A stretch of 64,000 nucleotides of DNA. Origin: Candidatus Heimdallarchaeota archaeon LC_3. GTDB taxonomy: Archaea > Asgardarchaeota > Heimdallarchaeia > Hodarchaeales > LC-3. Location of the stretch: positions 60,306 through 124,305 of the forward strand of contig MDVS01000022.1 of the NCBI GenBank assembly GCA_001940645.1. Reading direction: 5' to 3'. The notes under the pieces are model-generated. The model was not told where the DNA came from. It ran no database searches and saw nothing but the letters and a program-made list of their open reading frames with translations. This document shows positions 36,044-43,881 of the stretch, piece after piece; the first letter of the stretch is position 1, and the number at the start of each line of letters is the position of its first letter. The translations under genes and the position numbers were made by a program.

Positions 36044-37432
36044 ATGACAATAGTCTTAGAAGAAAAAGAAGTTACAGATCTCTTAGATCGTGATCCAAAA
36101 GAAGTAATGAAGATTCCCTATGAGGAATATTATCCTTTACAGATAGCTACGCTAAAAAAAAGGTTCAATGAATTATTACCTAAAATAAAAGTCCTTAATC
36201 GAGCTGCTAAAGATAAAGAAATAAGTGAAGTAGATCATGAACGAGATATCGTTCCGTTATTGCTTGCTCATAGCACATACAAGACCTATCCAGAGAAATA
36301 CCTCTCTGACAACAAATGGGATAAGATGAATAATTGGTTATCATCATTATCAACTTATGATTTTACTCAAGTTGAAGTTTCAGGCGTTAAATCCATTGAT
36401 GGTTGGTTAGATAGGCTGGATGAAGCAGGGTTCTTCGTAACACACAGTTCTGGTACTGGTGGAAAACCATCGTTTCTACCCAAAGCTCCCGAAGAATTTG
36501 AAATCTATGATAAAATCATTCGTCATCTCGGAGAAGCTGGATATATGATAAAAGATGAAGAATGGGGTAAGATCCCCGTTCTTATGCTCTTACAACCCAA
36601 AGGTAGGACAGCTATGGTTCGTGGATTGAACAAATTTGCTGAACAATTAGCACCAAAAGATCAAATTCACTATGCTATACCAGGAACTATGTCAGCTGAT
36701 CGACAACGATCACTTGCGGTTATGCGAAAAGGTTTACGAGAGGGTAATCTTGGTGGTCTTTCTAAGATGAAAGCCAGGATGTTTACTGGTATAGGTAATA
36801 AAAAACTCGCTGGTTGGATGGAAACGTTTGTTAAGGAGGTTGTTGAAAAATATCGTGGTCAAAAAATCTTCTTCTTTGGTCCAGAACCCTTAGCAGCAAA
36901 ATTAGCGTTGACCTATTTACCTCAAGGCTATAATAACTTGTTCGCACCCGATTCATACATCTCAATTGGTGGAGGACTCAAAGGAGCACAATTACCTCCT
37001 AATCATAGGAAAGCGATCTGCCAATTCTTTGGAGTTAAATCGGAAGATTTGCTTGATGGGTATGGTATGACCGAGAAGAATCCCTTGCCAGTCAACCACA
37101 AAGGAAAATGGATATTATCTCCTTTTGAAATACCTATTCTGCTTGATGAGGCAACAGGGGAATTCATCGAGATGGATCCCACTAGTGGCAAGAAATATAC
37201 TGGTCAATACGCATTCTTTGACACCACAGCACTAAGTTATTGGGGAGGTATCATCACAGGTGATCGGGTTACTATCGATTGGTCTAATTGGAGCGATAAA
37301 GAATATGCTGGCCCAACGATCTCTGTTGAAGGCAGGATTAGTGATCTTGAGGGCGTTGATGCTGACAAATTATCCTGTTCTGCAACCTTCGAAGAATATT
37401 TTTCTAGTGAAGTTGGATTAGAAGATATGTAA
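36044..37432 (+). CDS. LuxE-like acyl-activating (ANL superfamily) enzyme, 462 aa
   Basis: Adenylate-forming motifs are visible: the phosphate loop THSSGTGGKPSFLP (about residues 132-145) and DGYGMTEKNPLP (about 338-349, with Tyr340/Thr343/Glu344). LuxE-type acyl-protein synthetases activate a fatty acid as acyl-AMP and transfer it to a C-terminal Cys. Here Cys445, in KLSCSATFEEYF, occupies a comparable near-terminal place after GRISDLEG. It could supply acyl groups to the LuxC-type reductase encoded at 7865, although the two genes are 27 kb apart. Phenylacetate-CoA-ligase-like function is an alternative. A TATA box is at 35959. Confidence 0.75.
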   Translation: MTIVLEEKEVTDLLDRDPKEVMKIPYEEYYPLQIATLKKRFNELLPKIKVLNRAAKDKEISEVDHERDIVPLLLAHSTYKTYPEKYLSDNKWDKMNNWLSSLSTYDFTQVEVSGVKSIDGWLDRLDEAGFFVTHSSGTGGKPSFLPKAPEEFEIYDKIIRHLGEAGYMIKDEEWGKIPVLMLLQPKGRTAMVRGLNKFAEQLAPKDQIHYAIPGTMSADRQRSLAVMRKGLREGNLGGLSKMKARMFTGIGNKKLAGWMETFVKEVVEKYRGQKIFFFGPEPLAAKLALTYLPQGYNNLFAPDSYISIGGGLKGAQLPPNHRKAICQFFGVKSEDLLDGYGMTEKNPLPVNHKGKWILSPFEIPILLDEATGEFIEMDPTSGKKYTGQYAFFDTTALSYWGGIITGDRVTIDWSNWSDKEYAGPTISVEGRISDLEGVDADKLSCSATFEEYFSSEVGLEDM

Positions 37433-37508
37433 TATCTTATAGTAAATATTTTTTCCTCTTTCTTTATTCTTAAAAATTCATTAATATAGAATAAGCAAGG
37501 TCTATTAT

Positions 37509-38366
37509 ATGTTTAAGATTGAATCTCCAATTTTTGATGAAATTAGAAATAAAAATTATATTACCCTTGCTAATTATCTCGAATTGATTGATAATAAACT
37601 TTTTAGACCCAAATTTGCGGAAAGACCAAATTATCCAAATAAATTTGACAAAATCCAACATTTGATTCTTAATAAATTGACTTTTTCTGAACTACATTCT
37701 GACGATATTCATTTAATTTTCAAGGAAGCGAGAATTATTGAGATATCTGAACAAACAGGTCTAACAGTAAAAGAAATTGAAATATTTCTAAAAATGTTAT
37801 GGCCGAATATAAGATTTATAACCAATAAAATTTTATATGATGAACCAAGACTTTTTACTACAAGATTCTTTGAATTTATATTTTTATTTCTAGTTTTTAG
37901 CATTCTTTCATTGGGATTGTTTCTAAATCAAATTTATGGGCGAAATTATCCTCCCCAGACCTTTTCTGATGGCTTTTATATCGGTCTGTTCACAATTAAC
38001 TTTGTTTTCATTATTATTCTTTGGGTTTTGTTAATACTAGGATTTTTCATTAATTTATCAAACTTTCTTTTCTGGGTTATCGTAAAAAAGAGAGTACCAC
38101 CAATTTCATTCTCCGGTGCTTACGATATTTCAAAAGAAGCATCGGATCAAAGAAAGAGGTATGGTTATTCATTTATATTTTATTTTATGTATTTTTTTTA
38201 CTTTAGCATACCAATAGCATCAGGGGTAAATTTTACTTTTGGTGAATTTGCATCCCTAATTGTTATTCTAGTAATGATTATCATCTTATTTGTTATTATA
38301 TTTATAGATATTTCTTGGAGGAGAAAGACTCGGAGGAAGCGGAAGCAGGATGATTCAGCAAATTAA
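37509..38366 (+). CDS. Multi-pass membrane protein, 285 aa, partner of the M50-like protease
   Basis: The first 110 residues are soluble and helical and include an HTH-like segment (EISEQTGLTVKEIEIFLKMLWP). Four hydrophobic segments follow (about 115-137, 153-185, 220-240 and 248-270), ending in a very basic tail (RRKTRRKRKQ). Its stop overlaps the start of the M50-like gene by 17 nt, so translation is probably coupled and the products may interact. No family is recognised. It could present the protease substrate or regulate the protease; this is inference. Confidence 0.65.
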   Translation: MFKIESPIFDEIRNKNYITLANYLELIDNKLFRPKFAERPNYPNKFDKIQHLILNKLTFSELHSDDIHLIFKEARIIEISEQTGLTVKEIEIFLKMLWPNIRFITNKILYDEPRLFTTRFFEFIFLFLVFSILSLGLFLNQIYGRNYPPQTFSDGFYIGLFTINFVFIIILWVLLILGFFINLSNFLFWVIVKKRVPPISFSGAYDISKEASDQRKRYGYSFIFYFMYFFYFSIPIASGVNFTFGEFASLIVILVMIIILFVIIFIDISWRRKTRRKRKQDDSAN

Positions 38367-39636
38367 CACCTTTCCTTTCCACTCAATTCAATCACGGTAT
38401 AATAAATTTTCTGAAACTTATTTAGTGAAATTAGACAATATATTAGCTATTGAACTGAATCCTTTTCTGACGACGTCTCTTTACACCTATCAAATTCATA
38501 ATGATATTGAAGAAACAATATTTACATTAAAATCATTAGATTCTTCTTGGAATAGTCCTGAAGACGATTATTCTTACAAATCATGGATAAATCAAATTTA
38601 TTTAGATGTTGAAGAAGAGAAAAACACTCCAATCTGGGAGGATACTCCTGGAAGAATCTTCAAAATTATGGATTTCAATTTTTTTAATAGATTTCTTTCA
38701 GTGTTCATTCCATTTCGTCAAATAATTCTTATTTTATCTTTAATCCTATTATTCGGATTCTGGACTAGTTCTGGAATAGCAATATTGACAGAATTGTTAA
38801 CCAATCGGAAAGTATTGTACACAGACGTAATATTAATTCTTCCAACATTCTATTTTTCCAGATTAATATTTACTCCAATTCACGAATTTGGTCATAATTT
38901 CTGGTATTATATGTATAATCGAAAATCTGGAATATTTTTTATTAATATTCGTGGTCTAATTCGTTTCCAGGGTATTACTGATCTACCTGATTTATTATTT
39001 TTACCAAAACTGTATCAAAGAGCACTGGTCTCCTTGGGTGGATTATGGGCAGAAATAGTTTTTCTAACATTGTTGTTAATTCTATTTACACCGTTTCAAA
39101 TTTCATTTCTTGCCCTCGTTGTAAGTTTAAGAGTATTTTTTAGTCTTATTTGGAACATGAATATGTTATCAACGGGATCTGATGGACATAAATTAATAAC
39201 TGATATAATAGGGTTTCCAACTTTAGGCGAAGCTTATAATGAATATCTTGTGAGGAAAGTTGCTAACGTTCCACTGAAAGATTCACTTTATAATCGAAGA
39301 GTATTAATTACAATTAAATTGTTCATTATTTTTGCTTTTGGGTTCGTAGGAATATTGATTATGCTTCAAATTAATTATTTCGGAAAGTTATTCATTTTAC
39401 TATTATCCACATCTCTGAATATTCAAATAGGAGACATATTTATTTTGATATTGTTGTTACTATCATATTTATATTTTCTTGACTTTGCAGTATTTGCATC
39501 AAGGAGAATACGTTTCTATGGACAATTTATTGTTATACGAAAAGAAAGAAAAAAGAAATTAAGTCAGATTAATATTAAAAATATTCTAAAAACTATTATT
39601 TCTTTCAATATTTTTTTTTGTGTATTTAGGTTCTGA
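38350..39636 (+). CDS. M50-like (site-2 protease type) membrane metalloprotease, 428 aa
   Basis: The third membrane-associated segment contains IHEFGHNF, an HExxH zinc motif at His178-Glu179-His182. About 100 residues later NMNMLSTGSDGHKL (Asp278) supplies the candidate third ligand, matching the N-x-D-G pattern of intramembrane M50 proteases. Segments in between (GLIRFQGITDLPDLLF, then RALVSLGGLWAEIVFL) resemble the putative peptide-zinc-metalloprotease subgroup found beside peptide-modification systems. About eight hydrophobic segments are present. It probably cleaves a membrane-embedded or exported peptide. It overlaps the upstream membrane-protein gene. Its 3' end overlaps the opposite-strand gene at 39586. 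Confidence 0.75.
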   Translation: MIQQINTFPFHSIQSRYNKFSETYLVKLDNILAIELNPFLTTSLYTYQIHNDIEETIFTLKSLDSSWNSPEDDYSYKSWINQIYLDVEEEKNTPIWEDTPGRIFKIMDFNFFNRFLSVFIPFRQIILILSLILLFGFWTSSGIAILTELLTNRKVLYTDVILILPTFYFSRLIFTPIHEFGHNFWYYMYNRKSGIFFINIRGLIRFQGITDLPDLLFLPKLYQRALVSLGGLWAEIVFLTLLLILFTPFQISFLALVVSLRVFFSLIWNMNMLSTGSDGHKLITDIIGFPTLGEAYNEYLVRKVANVPLKDSLYNRRVLITIKLFIIFAFGFVGILIMLQINYFGKLFILLLSTSLNIQIGDIFILILLLLSYLYFLDFAVFASRRIRFYGQFIVIRKERKKKLSQINIKNILKTIISFNIFFCVFRF

Positions 39637-39870
39637 TTTTGAAATATTCAGATTTAGCTTAGTTACTATAAATTTTTCTTTTCGTCTTTCAAATTCTTTC
39701 TGATCCACTTTTTTCGTTTTAAACAAACTTTTCAATTTCTGGTAATAATATTTTTTGTTTTTCTTTATTGATTCCAGAGTATTTCGATAATCTATCAGAT
39801 ATCCTAAAAGAGATGATCCAATTAGTAGTATTAGTGCTAGAATTAATATTTCCAAATTCAACTTAATCAC
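39586..39870 (-). CDS. Small membrane protein with basic tail, 94 aa
   Basis: One N-terminal membrane helix (about residues 5-26) is followed by a long, strongly basic, helical cytoplasmic region (KKNKKYYYQKLKSLFKTKK, then KEFERRKEKF). It is convergent with the M50-like gene and their 3' ends overlap by 51 nt. The last 17 codons are therefore antisense to coding DNA, which lowers confidence. A TTTAAATATG stretch upstream may hold promoter elements. No family is recognised. Confidence 0.45.
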   Translation of the reverse strand: MIKLNLEILILALILLIGSSLLGYLIDYRNTLESIKKNKKYYYQKLKSLFKTKKVDQKEFERRKEKFIVTKLNLNISKSEPKYTKKNIERNNSF

Positions 39871-39974
39871 AATTAGCCATATTTTTTTAGTTTAAATATG
39901 AAAATTAAAAAATAAATTTCAGTATAGTCTCTAAAAAATTTATACAATTCATTTAAAGAATTAATTTAGTCACT

Positions 39975-40079
39975 ATGATACAATTTACAACCGTTTCTAA
40001 TCCACATTCGCATCAAAAACTCATTAAATGGTTCAATAAGTTAGCCCAGTTTAATCCCTTGGATTCAAACAAGCTTTAG
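39975..40079 (+). CDS. Possible 34-aa peptide or remnant in a 323-nt gap
   Basis: Between 39870 and 40194 one ATG-started frame encodes a 34-residue peptide with a His-rich, helical middle (SNPHSHQKLIKWFNKLAQF). There is no SD. Composition is protein-like, so it may be a decayed gene end. Nothing else is visible in the gap except the ATCGAATATG-type AT-rich DNA before the next gene. Confidence 0.25.
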   Translation: MIQFTTVSNPHSHQKLIKWFNKLAQFNPLDSNKL

Positions 40080-40193
40080 CAATAATTACTAAATCGTCTC
40101 GATCATAATACGATCGAATATGTCCAAAAGCGCTAGTAATTGTTATAAGAAGCACAAAAAACATTGATAAAATATGTATTTTAGTGAAGAATA

Positions 40194-40973
40194 ATGATTT
40201 CTGATTCGTTTAAAAGAAGAATTTTCTTAATTGTCATAATAGTATCAGCAACAACTCTATCAAGTATATTTTTTCCTCCTTTAACGACAATCAAGCGTCC
40301 AGTTAGTGAAAGTTCATTAACATTTGGTACATATGGATTTGAAAGTTTTTACTCAAAAGACAATAACGAATTGGTAGAATTAAAATATCCAATGAATATT
40401 ACCTTTTCAAATGTCTCGACGGGAGCTAATTACGACATAAATGTACACATAAAATTTACTGGATTTTATATGCCGATAGGGATAGAATTTACCTTTTCAA
40501 TTTCAGGACTTGTAAGTAAATCAGTCATTTCAATTGAGGATGGAAGTGAAATTATCACCAATACAATACAATATTGGGACTTCCTTCCCGATGATTTTAT
40601 TTATATTGATGAAAGTACCGATAATAATCCACTAATTTCCTACAAAGGAATTCATTCTGATAATGAAGGAAATTGGACATATTTTGGTAAATTAAACTAT
40701 CTTGATTCAGCACCAATCAGAGGAGATTCTAAAATTTTCATTAAAACTAACTTCACTTATGCAAATGAATTTTTCAATGGAAAAAAAGATAACTTATCAG
40801 CTTCAAGTTTTACTTTTGTTCAAGTACGTCAATTTAAGTTTAGAATAGCTTTCAAATGGGAAAACAAGATAATGGGTATATTTCCTATTACATCCAACAA
40901 TGCAGAGCTAATTATTGGTGATGGAAGGGATATTTCGGATTGGAAAGCAATATATTTAACTCAGGCAGACTAA
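40194..40973 (+). CDS. Secreted or anchored exoprotein, 259 aa, paralogue of 4744-5514
   Basis: This is the second copy of the exoprotein at 4744, about 85% identical by eye over the full length and in the same orientation. The hydrophobic N-terminal segment has three extra residues (SSI). Differences concentrate in residues 75-150, while the last 40 residues are nearly identical. Sequence similarity includes only about 14 nt before the ATG. Directly after its stop, in the same frame, lies a winged-helix gene remnant (40974-41096) that is absent after the first copy. No function is known. Confidence 0.8.
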   Translation: MISDSFKRRIFLIVIIVSATTLSSIFFPPLTTIKRPVSESSLTFGTYGFESFYSKDNNELVELKYPMNITFSNVSTGANYDINVHIKFTGFYMPIGIEFTFSISGLVSKSVISIEDGSEIITNTIQYWDFLPDDFIYIDESTDNNPLISYKGIHSDNEGNWTYFGKLNYLDSAPIRGDSKIFIKTNFTYANEFFNGKKDNLSASSFTFVQVRQFKFRIAFKWENKIMGIFPITSNNAELIIGDGRDISDWKAIYLTQAD

Positions 40974-41096
40974 TTTCATAAAATTAAGGAATACTTAGAA
41001 AAATTAACAAGAAAAGGACTTATTTCAAGAGAAACAAAGACAACTAGACATAATCGCCCATATACCGTGTATAATTTTCCTGAGATACAAAATTAG
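40974..41096 (+). pseudogene. C-terminal remnant of a winged-helix DNA-binding protein
   Basis: In the same frame as, and directly after, the stop of the exoprotein gene, 40 codons read IKEYLEKLTRKGLISRETKT, then RHNRPYTVYNFPEIQN and a stop. The pattern (helix, short loop, then two strands forming the wing with RPYTVY) matches the recognition helix and wing of ArsR/TrmB-like regulators. No start codon or N-terminal helices are present. It is a decayed fragment. Confidence 0.6.
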
Positions 41097-41189
41097 TTAT
41101 GATTTGTTGTAATTGGATATATTACCACAAGACCAATTAATTTAACCATTATTAAATCCATAACAGAATATTTATTTTATTTTAATCTG

Positions 41190-41522
41190 ATGTATAGAAC
41201 TCAATCAACTAAAGTATTAAGTTCTTTTGGTCAAAATCAAAATAATACAATAATTTATGAGATTAACTATATTAAACTTGTTATAGCAGATTGGAATATT
41301 GCGGATAAAATTGATCTTGTTAAATCGATATTTTTTGTCGATATAACACCTGGATTAATTGTACACGACCGTCAATATAACCGGACTGTGGCTGGTTATA
41401 CTCATCCCACTGCATTTCCTAATACAGAAATTGTTGCTTTTTCAGAAACTTGGGTAATATTAATTGAGTTAACAATCTTATCCTTAGTTATTTTGATTGA
41501 TAGGAATAAGAGAAATAAATGA
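41190..41522 (+). CDS. Hypothetical protein with C-terminal membrane helix, 110 aa
   Basis: A soluble region of about 85 residues (with VIADWNIADKIDLVK and DITPGLIVHDRQYNR) is followed by one hydrophobic helix (about 87-103) and a basic tail (DRNKRNK). There is no signal peptide, so it may be the C-terminal end of a larger exoprotein rather than a complete gene. No SD is visible. No family is recognised. Confidence 0.4.
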   Translation: MYRTQSTKVLSSFGQNQNNTIIYEINYIKLVIADWNIADKIDLVKSIFFVDITPGLIVHDRQYNRTVAGYTHPTAFPNTEIVAFSETWVILIELTILSLVILIDRNKRNK

Positions 41523-42084
41523 AGTACGAGGGGAGGTGTACTCCATCCACAGCTTCAAAGAAAACTTGGGACTGAAATAAATAAAATTAAAGAAGAATAT
41601 TGACTGAATTTTATAGTAGTGAGCCTATCACCTTATTTTTTACTTTTCTTTGTCTAAGTGTTGTAAATATTCTATTTCTACACGTAACAGTGAAATATTG
41701 TTTAGGGCTAGTGGTCATTCCTCTGAAAGGAGCTTCAATACTGGATACATCCACATTTTTACCTCTTACCTCTTTAAAGTCCTATTAAAATTCTAATAAT
41801 TCCATTTAAACACTAAAAATTCTAACGCAGAAGTATATTTATAGGACAATGAAAATCGCTCCACCTATAACATTATTCCATTCATATTATTTAAAATGAT
41901 TAGTAAAGCTAATTCAGACCATTATAGATATAATAGAGTTTGGGTAACACTCTGATATTTAATTTCAAATCAATAAAGCTTCTTAATGGTGGTCGACCTA
42001 CAATTTATTTATGTAAAGAATTTCTTTAATTTTTTCAAATAATATTTTTATCTTTTTTATTTACGATTATTATTGAGTTTTCAA
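41523..42084. other. Intergenic region before the SecY-like gene
   Basis: About 560 nt. A weak TTG-started hydrophobic frame (41600-41788) looks like a random product of AT-rich DNA. Around 41926 the string TTATAGATATAATAG also occurs near 58144, upstream of the RING remnant, but nothing else extends the match. No gene is supported. Confidence 0.45.
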
Positions 42085-43656
42085 ATGAAAATAAGACTTT
42101 TAGATTTTTTTTTTCCAAGAATTAATTCTCCTTCTGATGAGTATTCTCAAAAAATGAGAATTTCAGTTACTGTTCTTGTTTTAAGTATTTTTGTTTTCTT
42201 ATTTTTTCAATCAGTATATGTGCTTGAACCAAAATTTTTCAATCTTTCTTCATTTGTTCGATATGAAAGGTACCCTACAATATTGACGTTTAATACTTTG
42301 TTGGGACCGATTTTCTTAAGTCTAGGGTTAACATGGTTAATAAAATTTATTTTCTTATTTAGAAGGGGAGTATCTAGGATAGAAAATCAAGTTCTTCAAT
42401 CTAATGTTTCAAATCGTGACTCTAAACTTCTTCTTTTCATCTTAAATATCATTTTCGTCTTTATGACTGTTTCTATTGGTTATTATGGTTATAATTTATC
42501 TTTAGCATCGATTTTTCTTATTTCACTTCAAATTGGCTTTGCTACACTAATTGTTATTATCCTAGATGATATTCTTACTTCTGGTTGGGGTTATGGCAAT
42601 GGTTTTCTTATTTTCTCTTCAGGAATTATATTAACCAACTTTATCTGGAATTTATTTGCTATTTTCCCTTTTGCTGATGGTATTGTTGAGACTGGTGGTT
42701 TTACTCTTCCTATTGGAGTGTTTATAGCAGTTGTTCAAGTATTTTTACAATTTGGAATAGTAGAAGCATTTTCGACATTATTTATTAGAGTGGAACATCC
42801 GACCAATAGTATATTTTCCTTTCTTTCAACTTTAGCTTTGGTTTTCATAATATATTGGTTATTAAGTAAAGAAAATAGTAAAAAACACAATCATAACGAA
42901 GAATATAGTAAAAATAATCTAGATCGAAATCAAAAAGTAGCTTCAATTGACATTATTTTGATAACAACTTTCACGTTGTGCTTTTTTACTTTATTATTCA
43001 TATTATCTGAATTTTTACAGTCTATAATACCTGGATTTATTATTGCTGATTTATTAGGACAGTTTGATCCTGAAATTATGCAACCAACAAGTGGAATTGT
43101 TTATTTTCTTCCTTTAGTTAATGATTCTCTTTTCTCACTTTTATTAAAAGGACAATATGATCAGATATTCACTTTAGTAGTTCAAAATATAATATTAATG
43201 ATAACCTTAGTCCTAACATTTTTCATTTATAATTTGTCCAAGGGAAATTATCAACATCAAAGTCCTGAAAGAATGGAAGCTGTTTCACAATTTTCAGCTA
43301 AAACTACCATCTATCAATTAATTATTTTAGTCACATTATTCAATATTATTGGAACTGCAATTCCAAGTCTGACATGTGTTTTAATTGTAGCAATAATATT
43401 TTTTCTTAGAAATGAATATAGTTTTTCTGATGTTCCTATTTTAAAATATAGTTTCTATACTGTTTTAGTTGGTGCTTTAGGTTTCTTTATCTTATTTTTT
43501 ATTAATATTATAGAAACTCCCCTTTTCACAGGTTTAGGGGGCCCATTAAATATTGTAATCAATATTGTCGGATTAACTAGTCTTTACATTATATTAACGA
43601 TTATTATGTTTAAAAATCGGAAAAACTACCAAATTAATAAATTAAAACAAATTTAA
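42085..43656 (+). CDS. Divergent SecY/Sec61-alpha-like translocon paralogue, 523 aa
   Basis: About ten membrane helices are present. The N-terminal LLDFFFPRINSPSDEYSQKM followed by helix 1 matches the SecY/Sec61-alpha start. TLLGPIFLSLGLTWLI parallels the ELGIxPIVTxGLIxQLL helix. ILDDILTSGWGYGNG (Gly167-Gly173) parallels the Sec61 LLDExLxxGWGLGSG signature, and EAFSTLFIRVEHPTNSIFSF parallels REAFYRxxLPN. The last helices (GLGGPLNIVINIVGLTSLY) fit the GTGILLAVTI region. Conserved charged tip residues seem reduced, so it is probably a specialised paralogue rather than the housekeeping channel. The ATG at 42085 is preferred over TTG 42073. A GT-C-like enzyme follows 221 nt downstream in the same direction. 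Confidence 0.7.
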   Translation: MKIRLLDFFFPRINSPSDEYSQKMRISVTVLVLSIFVFLFFQSVYVLEPKFFNLSSFVRYERYPTILTFNTLLGPIFLSLGLTWLIKFIFLFRRGVSRIENQVLQSNVSNRDSKLLLFILNIIFVFMTVSIGYYGYNLSLASIFLISLQIGFATLIVIILDDILTSGWGYGNGFLIFSSGIILTNFIWNLFAIFPFADGIVETGGFTLPIGVFIAVVQVFLQFGIVEAFSTLFIRVEHPTNSIFSFLSTLALVFIIYWLLSKENSKKHNHNEEYSKNNLDRNQKVASIDIILITTFTLCFFTLLFILSEFLQSIIPGFIIADLLGQFDPEIMQPTSGIVYFLPLVNDSLFSLLLKGQYDQIFTLVVQNIILMITLVLTFFIYNLSKGNYQHQSPERMEAVSQFSAKTTIYQLIILVTLFNIIGTAIPSLTCVLIVAIIFFLRNEYSFSDVPILKYSFYTVLVGALGFFILFFINIIETPLFTGLGGPLNIVINIVGLTSLYIILTIIMFKNRKNYQINKLKQI

Positions 43657-43757
43657 TTTCATTTTCTCGGTTTTTTATTTTCTTATAAGAAAATATTAAT
43701 TTTTTGATGAAATTTGAAATAGATTAAAATTTTGTACCCAAAAGAATTTCTATTTTA

Positions 43758-43881
43758 GACACAAACCTCAATTTTAAAATTGAAGGAAAAGACTATTATT
43801 ACGGTAACTCACGATTCGAAAATTGTTAGCAATTCTGATATAGTTTATGAAATAATAGACGGAGAAATTTTGAGCAAATGA
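43758..43881 (+). pseudogene. C-terminal remnant of an ABC-transporter ATPase
   Basis: Between the SecY-like and GT-C-like genes a 40-codon frame reads LKEKTIITVTHDSKIVSNSD and ends VYEIIDGEILSK before a stop. The TVTHD H-loop and IIDGEI ending are characteristic of the last 40 residues of LolD/MacB-type ABC ATPases. Walker motifs and start are absent. Its TGA overlaps the ATG of the following gene by two bases. Confidence 0.75.

Noticed and set aside
7865..37432. Bioluminescence operon
   Set aside because: LuxC- and LuxE-like enzymes are present, but no LuxA/LuxB luciferase or LuxD is visible and the two genes are 27 kb apart.
41600..41788. 62-aa hydrophobic plus-strand frame
   Set aside because: TTG start, no SD and no recognisable organisation in AT-rich DNA.
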